Origin: Microbacterium sp. SS28
GTDB lineage: Bacteria; Actinomycetota; Actinomycetes; Actinomycetales; Microbacteriaceae
NCBI RefSeq assembly: GCF_022761035.1
Contig: NZ_JAKWJP010000002.1
Span: 682,001-746,000, forward strand
Length of the DNA stretch: 64,000 nt
Direction: 5' to 3'
Below the pieces are notes generated by a model, which was given only the letters and a program-made list of their open reading frames with translations, made no database searches and was not told the origin of the DNA. Positions 58,332 to 64,000 of this stretch are shown one piece after another; within the stretch, counting starts at the first letter, position 1, and each line of letters begins with the position of its first letter. The position numbers and the translations under genes are program-made.

Positions 58332-59077
58332 CCGCGATCCTTCTCCTCGTCAGCTCACCGATTCACCCCGCGGCTGGTGGTCAGTGTGAGGATGTCGGCA
58401 CCTGGACCGACACCTGCTCGGTTTCAAACGACGGCACCCAGGTCGACGTGAGCGGCTCCCTCACGACCCCCGGCGAGAGCCAACCCGCCCCCGACGGCGG
58501 CCCGTCCCGCGGACAGAGCCGTCCCTCACCGCAACCGGCCGACCCCGACTGCACGGCGCTCTGCGAGCGCGGAGGCTACGCGGTCGCGGTGGTCCCCGAC
58601 CTGACGCTCGAAGACATCGCGTCCTTCCGTCCCGCGGCGCCGACCCTGACGGGTCAGCCCGCCGGGTACGGCGTCGTCGGAATGCCCGCGAATCTCGTGG
58701 CCGCGGCATCCGAGCAGCAGTTCGCAGGAAACGTCCTCGGCTGGGACGTCGTCGTCCGCTTCGTCCCGACCGCGTTCGTCTTCGACTACGGCGACGGCAC
58801 GTCGGGCCGCACGCGCACGGGCGGCGCGACGTGGGAGTCGCTCGGGCAGGCGCAGTTCACCCCGACGGCGACGAGCCACGCATACCGCGCACGCGGCACC
58901 TACCCCGTCTCGGTCACGGTCGAGTACACGCCGTCGGTCAGCTTCGGCGCGGCGTTTCGCCCCATCCCCGGCGTCGTCTCGGCGTCCTCGGGCGGATACG
59001 AGGTGCGCGTCGTCGAGGTGCGCACGGCGCTCGTCGAGCGCACGTGCCTCGAGGATCCCGCCGGCCAGGGCTGCTGA
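58319..59077 (+). CDS. Secreted PKD-domain protein
   Basis: A 252-residue exported protein with an N-terminal signal-like helix (LHLAAILLLVSSPIHPAAGG). A Pro/Ser linker follows, then a PKD-like domain with VFDYGDGTSG and HAYRARGTYPVSVTVEY. Cysteine pairs near both ends may form disulfides. The start is taken as the TTG at 58319, overlapping the lipoprotein end by 13 bases; this is uncertain. It is probably co-expressed with the lipoprotein. Confidence 0.72.
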   Translation: MLHLAAILLLVSSPIHPAAGGQCEDVGTWTDTCSVSNDGTQVDVSGSLTTPGESQPAPDGGPSRGQSRPSPQPADPDCTALCERGGYAVAVVPDLTLEDIASFRPAAPTLTGQPAGYGVVGMPANLVAAASEQQFAGNVLGWDVVVRFVPTAFVFDYGDGTSGRTRTGGATWESLGQAQFTPTATSHAYRARGTYPVSVTVEYTPSVSFGAAFRPIPGVVSASSGGYEVRVVEVRTALVERTCLEDPAGQGC

Positions 59078-59119
59078 CCGCGCGCTCGGGGCGTCGGCGC
59101 CGCGTGGCAGGATGAGCGC

Positions 59120-60043
59120 ATGCCCGACCGCCTCATGCTCCTCGACTCGGCATCCCTCTACTTCCGCGCCTTCTACGGCGTGCCCGACACCGTCCGCGCT
59201 CCCGACGGCACGCCCGTCAACGCCGTGCGGGGCTTCCTCGACATCATCACGAAGCTCGTGACGCTGTACCGTCCGACGCACCTCGTCGCGTGCTGGGACG
59301 ACGACTGGCGGCCGCAGTGGCGCGTCGACCTCATCCCGTCGTACAAGACGCATCGCGTCGCCGAGGTCGTCGCGGGCGCGCCCGACGTCGAGGTCGTGCC
59401 CGATCCGCTCGAGATCCAGGTGCCGATCATCCGTGAGGCGCTCGCCCACGTCGGCATCACGATCGTCGGCGCCGCGGAGCACGAGGCCGACGATGTCATC
59501 GGCACCCTCGCGACGACCGCGACGCTGCCCGTCGACATCGTGACGGGCGACCGCGACCTCTTCCAGCTCGTGGACGATGCGCGCGACGTGCGGGTCGTCT
59601 ATACGGCGCGCGGCATGAGCAACCTCGAGGTCGTGACCGATGCGACGGTCGTGACGAAGTACGGCGTGCTCCCCAGCCAGTACGCCGACTTCGCGACACT
59701 CCGCGGCGACTCGTCCGACGGCCTTCCCGGCGTCGCGGGCATCGGCGAGAAGTCCGCCGCGACCCTGCTCGCGGCGCACGGAGACCTCCCCGGCATCCTC
59801 GCGGCAGCCGAGGCCGGGCAGGGGATGTCGGCGGGCGTCGCCGCCAAGATCGCCAATGCGCTCCCCTACCTCGCCGTCGCACCGCGCGTCGTCGCCGTCG
59901 TGAAGGACCTCGACCTGCCGGCCGTCGACGCGCGCCTGCGCCCGCTCGACGATGCGCAGAAGACGGATGCCGCGGCCTTCGCCGAGCGCTGGGCGCTCGG
60001 TGCCGCCATGAACCGGATGGTCGGCGCGTTCGACGCGCTCTGA
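59120..60043 (+). CDS. 5'-3' exonuclease (PolA N-terminal domain-like)
   Basis: A 307-residue stand-alone flap/5' exonuclease. The FEN/PIN fold is clear from LMLLDSASLYFRAFYG, EHEADDVIGTLA, VDIVTGDRDLFQLV and the helix-hairpin-helix GLPGVAGIGEKSAATLL. It acts on RNA primers or flaps, in addition to the PolA domain elsewhere on the chromosome. CAGGAT lies exactly six bases before the ATG (leaderless). Confidence 0.93.
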   Translation: MPDRLMLLDSASLYFRAFYGVPDTVRAPDGTPVNAVRGFLDIITKLVTLYRPTHLVACWDDDWRPQWRVDLIPSYKTHRVAEVVAGAPDVEVVPDPLEIQVPIIREALAHVGITIVGAAEHEADDVIGTLATTATLPVDIVTGDRDLFQLVDDARDVRVVYTARGMSNLEVVTDATVVTKYGVLPSQYADFATLRGDSSDGLPGVAGIGEKSAATLLAAHGDLPGILAAAEAGQGMSAGVAAKIANALPYLAVAPRVVAVVKDLDLPAVDARLRPLDDAQKTDAAAFAERWALGAAMNRMVGAFDAL

Positions 60044-60097
60044 GCAGCGGGTCCCTCAGGCCGGCGAGCCCCTCTGAGCAGCGGGTCGCTCAGGCCG
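60038..60097 (+). repeat. Short direct duplication between the exonuclease and MFS genes
   Basis: A 26-base unit (60038-60063 and 60072-60097) repeated with one mismatch. The first copy contains the exonuclease stop and the second contains the MFS stop, so the convergent gene ends were duplicated. Confidence 0.7.
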
Positions 60098-61382
60098 TCG
60101 CGCGGCGCGACGCGGCGAGCGCCGCGAGCAGCACGACACAGTAGACGACCGAGAGCCCCAGCATGACGGCCAGGCCGAGCGTCCAGTCGCCCGTCAACTG
60201 GTGCAGCGCGCCCAGGAAGGGCGCGCCGAGCGCACCCACCGCGTAGCCGCCGCCCTGCACGAGCGCCGACATCCCGGCGGCTTCCGCGTCGCTGCGCGCG
60301 ACCGCGACGAGCGCCGTGAAGATCACGACGAAGCCGCCCGAGTGGCCCAGCGCCCCGATCGACACCCACAGCCACAGCAGCTCGGGTGCGACGAGGAGTC
60401 CCGTCGTGAGCACGAGCCACGAGACGCAGATGACCGTCGCGGGCACGATTCGCGGCGTGAAGCGCGTGAGGACCGGGATCAGGAGCGCGCCGAAGATGCC
60501 GACCCCCTGGTACAGCGACGCGAGCGCTCCCGAGGTCGTCGCGTCGGTCCCCAGCTCGTCGGCCGCGATCGTCGGCAGCCACGTCGAGAGCGCGTAGTAG
60601 ATCGTCGTCTGCCCCGCGAACGACGCGACGAGCAGCCAGGTCACGGGCCGCGTCAGGATCGATCCGCCCGCGCCGGCCGAGCGCGCGCCGACGACGGGCA
60701 GCGGCCCCGTCACCGTCGCGGGATCCAGGTCGAGCCGCGCACCGGGCTCTGCCGGCGCCGAGCGCCCCGAGTACCTGTCTCCCCACTCGTCGCCCGCCCG
60801 CCTGCTGCGGCGGACGTGCACGCCCCACAGCGCGATCCCCGCGACCGTGATTCCCGACCAGACGAGCAGCGCGAGCTGCCACCCGATGACCGACGCGATC
60901 GGCGCAGTCAGCAGCGACGTCAGCAGAGAGCCGACGTTGAGCGTCGCGGCGTAGGCGGCCGTCACGAAGCCGACGCGGGCGGGAGGCACATCGCGGCGGA
61001 TGATGACGGGGATCACGACGTTGCCGATCGTGACGGATGCCCCGATCACGACCATCCCCGCGAGCATCCAGCCGAATCCCGGCAGGGCGCGCACGAAGGT
61101 GCCGAGCAGCACTCCGCTGAGCGAGAGCAGCAGGGCGAGCTCCGCGCCGGCACGGCGGATCACGAGGGCCGCGAGCGGCGTCAGCAGCGCGAACATCAGG
61201 ACGGGGGCGGTCGTCAGCAGTCCCGCCGCGGCGGCCCCGATGCCGAGGTCCTGCTCGATCTCGCCCAGGACGGGCGTAGGGGCGACGATCGGACCGCGCA
61301 GGCTCAGCGCCGCGACGAGCACACCCGTGACGACGATCCACGGGATGCTGCGGCCCGACGAATCCCCCGAGCGCGCAGTCAC
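60090..61382 (-). CDS. MFS transporter, CynX/NimT-like
   Basis: A 430-residue transporter with twelve helices and a charged central loop (about 195-240). The N-terminal LRGPIVAPTPVLGEIEQDLG resembles the CynX/NimT branch (cyanate or nitroimidazole-type). The substrate is unknown. The GTG start lies exactly six bases after TAGACT (leaderless). Confidence 0.88.
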   Translation of the reverse strand: MTARSGDSSGRSIPWIVVTGVLVAALSLRGPIVAPTPVLGEIEQDLGIGAAAAGLLTTAPVLMFALLTPLAALVIRRAGAELALLLSLSGVLLGTFVRALPGFGWMLAGMVVIGASVTIGNVVIPVIIRRDVPPARVGFVTAAYAATLNVGSLLTSLLTAPIASVIGWQLALLVWSGITVAGIALWGVHVRRSRRAGDEWGDRYSGRSAPAEPGARLDLDPATVTGPLPVVGARSAGAGGSILTRPVTWLLVASFAGQTTIYYALSTWLPTIAADELGTDATTSGALASLYQGVGIFGALLIPVLTRFTPRIVPATVICVSWLVLTTGLLVAPELLWLWVSIGALGHSGGFVVIFTALVAVARSDAEAAGMSALVQGGGYAVGALGAPFLGALHQLTGDWTLGLAVMLGLSVVYCVVLLAALAASRRATA

Positions 61383-61391
61383 CGTTCGAGT

Positions 61392-61904
61392 CTAGGGATG
61401 CCGCTCCTCGGGCAGCCCCGCAGCGATCGTCTCGAGCGCCCACGAGTAGTGGGAGCCGCCGCATTCGCGACAGAACTCCCCGAGCTTCGAGCCGCGCGTC
61501 CAGGAGTACACGGCGCCGTCGAAGAGCTCCTCGTCGGAGTGCGTCGCAATCAGGCGCTGCAGGCCGCTGTGCGAGGCATCCAAGCGGCGCTCGACGTCTT
61601 CGATCAGGGTGTCCTGCCACCGGTCCCGCAGCACGACGTTGAGGGCGTCGAGCTGTTTCCACGTGAATCCGTCGGCGGGCAGCGCCGGCGCGCCGCCGAT
61701 CATGCCCTCCTCGTACCAGCCCTCGAGCAGCAGATGCCACGCGAGAAGGTGCGCGAGCACGTCGCGCACGCAGCGATCGCGCGACTCGCCCGCGAAGGCC
61801 TCGTCGATGCGACCCGCGTCGCGCAGCCGCTGCACGGCGGACTTCAGGCGGGCGTACTCGTCCGCGTTGCTCTGGATGAGCGCGTCGCGCTGCTCCGTCG
61901 CCAT
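61392..61904 (-). CDS. ClbS/DfsB family four-helix bundle protein
   Basis: A 170-residue protein of the DfsB/ClbS (DUF1706) family. The helices containing RCVRDVLAHLLAWHLLLEGWYEEG and FTWKQLDALN match the family. ClbS protects cells from colibactin by cyclopropane hydrolysis; most members have unknown substrates. The ATG at 61902-61904 is the best start; the frame is open further but unconserved. Confidence 0.87.
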   Translation of the reverse strand: MATEQRDALIQSNADEYARLKSAVQRLRDAGRIDEAFAGESRDRCVRDVLAHLLAWHLLLEGWYEEGMIGGAPALPADGFTWKQLDALNVVLRDRWQDTLIEDVERRLDASHSGLQRLIATHSDEELFDGAVYSWTRGSKLGEFCRECGGSHYSWALETIAAGLPEERHP

Positions 61905-61992
61905 CTCGACCCCGTCCTCTCCCCCGCGCCCCCGCGTCTCGGGACACACGATACGCTCCCGCACGCCCGCGGGGCGGGCGGGCGGCGCCCTC

Positions 61993-63048
61993 TCATCGCG
62001 GGCGGCGCGTCCAGTCGCGCAGCCGCTCGAGCGGCCACGTCGTCACGATGCGCTCGCGCGGCACCCCGAGCCGCTCGGCGCGCTCGGCGCCGTAGTCGAT
62101 GAGCGAGAGCTGGCCCGGGGCATGGGCGTCCGAATCGATGGAGAAGAGGCAGTCCAGCTCCAGCGCGAGGGCCAGCAGATCGTCGGGCGGGTCCTGGCGC
62201 TCGGGACGCGAGTTGATCTCGACCGCGACGCCCATCGCGGCACACGCTTCGAAGACGGCTCGCGCGTCGAAGGTCGATTGCGGCCGCGTGCCCCGCGAGC
62301 CCTCGACGAGCCGTCCCGTGACGTGGCCGAGCACATCGACGTGCGGATTCGAGACGGCCGCGACGAGCCGGCGGGTCATGGGCCCGCGCTCCATGCGCAG
62401 CTTGGAATGGGCCGAGGCGACGACGATGTCGAGCTCGCCGAGCAGCTCGGGCTCCTGATCGAGCTCTCCCGCGTCGAGGATGTCGACCTCGATGCCCCAC
62501 AGCAGGGTGAACCCCTCCGAGCCTTCACCCGCCACGATGTCCCGCTGCGCACGCAGGCGCTCCGCGCTCAGCCCGTTGGCGACCCGCAGCCGCGGCGAGT
62601 GGTCGGTCAGCGCGAGGTACTCGTGCCCGAGCGCGCGACCCGCCGCGGCCATGAGCTCGATCGAGGTGAGCCCGTCCGACCAGTCGCTGTGGCTGTGCAG
62701 ATCTCCGCGCAGGAGCTTCCGCAGCGCCGAGGTCCGCTCGACGCCGGCGCGCTCCCGCAGATCCGCGAGGTATCCGGGCACTCCTCCCTCGAGCGCCTCC
62801 TGGATGACGGCGAAGCTCGAGTCGCCGATGCCCTTGCGTCGACGGAGGGATGCGGCATCCCGCAGCTCCTCGTCGGTGAGCCCCGCGATCGCGTCCGCCG
62901 CCGTGCGGAACGCCTTGGACTTGTACCGCGACGCGCGTTCGCGCTCGAGGAGCGTCGCGATCTCGACGAGCGCGTCGTGCGGGTGGACGGCGAACGGCGC
63001 GGAGCCCGAGAGGTCTCCCTCGGGATCCGCGCCGTCACGCGATGCCAC
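61993..63048 (-). CDS. PHP-domain phosphoesterase with PolX-like N-terminal helical region
   Basis: A 351-residue protein. Its N-terminal part (about 20-105) resembles the helical helix-hairpin-helix region of PolX (RRRKGIGDSSFAVIQEAL). The PHP domain follows with all metal motifs: DLHSHSDWSDG, LALTDHS, GIEVDI, VASAHS, EINSRPERQDP and DSDAHAPGQL. There is no polymerase palm, so it is likely a metal-dependent phosphoesterase or nuclease. The GTG at 63046-63048 shares one base with the upstream stop (TAGTG). Confidence 0.88.
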   Translation of the reverse strand: MASRDGADPEGDLSGSAPFAVHPHDALVEIATLLERERASRYKSKAFRTAADAIAGLTDEELRDAASLRRRKGIGDSSFAVIQEALEGGVPGYLADLRERAGVERTSALRKLLRGDLHSHSDWSDGLTSIELMAAAGRALGHEYLALTDHSPRLRVANGLSAERLRAQRDIVAGEGSEGFTLLWGIEVDILDAGELDQEPELLGELDIVVASAHSKLRMERGPMTRRLVAAVSNPHVDVLGHVTGRLVEGSRGTRPQSTFDARAVFEACAAMGVAVEINSRPERQDPPDDLLALALELDCLFSIDSDAHAPGQLSLIDYGAERAERLGVPRERIVTTWPLERLRDWTRRPR

Positions 63049-63539
63049 TACGACGCGGCGACGTTCGACCTCTTGACCACGACCGGCGTGCTCGCGAGGC
63101 GCAGGAACGCCCAGCCGAACAGGATCGCGAGGACGCCCATGCCGGCGGCGAAGAGCGCGACGCCGTAGGCGACGACCGAGGTGAACAGCGATGCCCGCAG
63201 GAAGGACGCCTGCATGACGGTCGCGCGCACGGGGTCGTCCTGGTCGAGCTCGGCGTAGGTCTTCCCGCCGGATGCCGCGAGCGCGTGCGTGTTGATGATG
63301 TCGGCCTGCACGTAGGCCGTGACCGGTCCGGTCACCTGCTGACCCTGGAAGGCGACGGCGTCGTCCGGGATCGTGATGTTCTCGGCCGTGAGCTGCGTCG
63401 TCACGGCGATCCACGCGATGATCGCGACGATGATCAGCGCGACGCCGCCGATGATGCCGATGGCGCCCACAGCCTTGACGAGTCCGAGCTTCTTGGCGGG
63501 TGTTTCGATGGTGTCGACGGTGGAAGGTGCGTCACTCAT
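63048..63539 (-). CDS. Two- or three-helix membrane protein, function unknown
   Basis: A 163-residue protein with helices near 20-45 and 115-150 around an extracytoplasmic domain of about 70 residues that contains ENITIPDDAVAFQGQQVTGP and GGKTYAELD. GAGGAG lies about eight bases before the ATG at 63537-63539. It overlaps the PHP gene by one base, so the two are coupled. No enzyme motif is visible. Confidence 0.78.
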   Translation of the reverse strand: MSDAPSTVDTIETPAKKLGLVKAVGAIGIIGGVALIIVAIIAWIAVTTQLTAENITIPDDAVAFQGQQVTGPVTAYVQADIINTHALAASGGKTYAELDQDDPVRATVMQASFLRASLFTSVVAYGVALFAAGMGVLAILFGWAFLRLASTPVVVKRSNVAAS

Positions 63540-63641
63540 GGGTCGTCTCCTCTGCGAAGCGAGTGCAGTGCTCTTGGACGACAAACTAGCGATGCACGCC
63601 GCCGCGAGGGAAGGCCCCGCGCCGAAGGTTCCCGGAACGCC

Positions 63642-64000
63642 TCAGCCCGCGAGTTCCCGCGTGACGGCGACCCATTCGTCGAGCTTGGCCGCGGCCCTGC
63701 CGTCGTCGACGGCCGCGGTGGCGACCTCCATCGCCTCGGCGAGGCGGTCGAGGATCGGGCGCTGCACCTGCGCGGCATCCCGGAAGAGCCGGTACGCCAC
63801 GATGCCGGCAGCCGCGTTGAGCAGCACGATGTCGCGCACCGCGCCCCGCTCGCCGTCGAGCACCCGTCGCACGATCCCCGCGTTGTGAGCGGGGTCTCCG
63901 CCCAGCAGATCGTCGATCTCGGCCAGCGGGATGCCGAGGTCGCGCGGGTCGAGGTCGTGCTCGTGGATGTCGCCGCGGCTCACCTCCCACAGCCTGCTGT
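63642..64000 (-). CDS. trpD: Anthranilate phosphoribosyltransferase, 3' part (cut by window edge)
   Basis: The C-terminal 119 residues of TrpD, which transfers phosphoribosyl to anthranilate in tryptophan synthesis. The segment RLWEVSRGDIHEHDLDPRDL and the closing helices (GIVRRVLDGERGAVRDIV, LLNAAAGIVAYRLF) match the family's end. The start lies outside the window on the right. Confidence 0.92.
   Translation of the reverse strand, partial: SRLWEVSRGDIHEHDLDPRDLGIPLAEIDDLLGGDPAHNAGIVRRVLDGERGAVRDIVLLNAAAGIVAYRLFRDAAQVQRPILDRLAEAMEVATAAVDDGRAAAKLDEWVAVTRELAG

Overview
The window is chromosomal DNA of a high-GC actinobacterium, most likely a Microbacteriaceae member close to Microbacterium. 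The basis is roughly 70% GC, heavy use of GTG starts, actinobacterial markers (opcA, rbpA, whiA, a Rieske ferredoxin inside the suf operon) and gene order. No rRNA, tRNA, CRISPR array, transposase or prophage gene is visible. Both ends cut genes: sufC on the left and trpD on the right.

Layout: 1-3707 is the leftward iron-sulfur assembly operon sufB-sufD-ferredoxin-sufC. 3960-7774 holds the heme A genes ctaA and ctaB, separated by a small membrane protein gene and a DUF559-type nuclease gene flanked by two copies of a palindromic repeat. 8159-16327 is one rightward operon for sugar phosphate metabolism, tkt-tal-pgi-zwf-opcA-pgl, with mostly overlapping start and stop codons. 16401-27887 runs leftward: rbpA, secG, tpiA, pgk, gap, sod, whiA, rapZ, uvrC, uvrA, which combines lower glycolysis, secretion and envelope control with excision repair. 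27991-30352 has a secreted 5'-nucleotidase-like protein and an OhrR-type regulator facing a small cysteine protein. 30411-41260 is an interrupted rpsA-coaE-uvrB neighbourhood. Between coaE and uvrB sit paralogues with glycine-rich tails, produced partly by a visible tandem duplication. Between rpsA and coaE sit a fourth paralogue, two related lipoproteins around a membrane protein, and a GIY-YIG protein.

41466-53300 is mixed accessory and housekeeping content: PH-like membrane proteins, an alcohol dehydrogenase, an NAD(P)-binding protein, a DUF503 protein, a potassium channel-like protein, TetR and MarR regulators next to likely targets, a flavin monooxygenase with an amino acid permease, and YchJ, DksA/TraR and FUSC proteins. 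53358-57605 is a four-gene leftward operon for a nonulosonic (sialic-like) acid surface glycan: a polysialyltransferase-like protein, a NeuA-phosphatase fusion, NeuB without its SAF domain, and a putative DUF6716 glycosyltransferase. 57783-64000 holds a lipoprotein and PKD protein pair with a low-GC patch, a 5'-3' exonuclease, an MFS transporter, a DfsB-like protein, a PHP phosphoesterase, a membrane protein and the 3' end of trpD.

Regulation: many genes appear leaderless, with a TANNNT-like -10 box exactly six bases before ATG or GTG. uvrA and uvrB share a leaderless promoter that matches the RecA-NDp/PafBC DNA-damage consensus, which ties the excision repair genes together although they lie about 5 kb apart. 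The 9-mer GGATGCCGC recurs far more often than composition predicts. All coordinates and motifs were read by eye; no database search was run.
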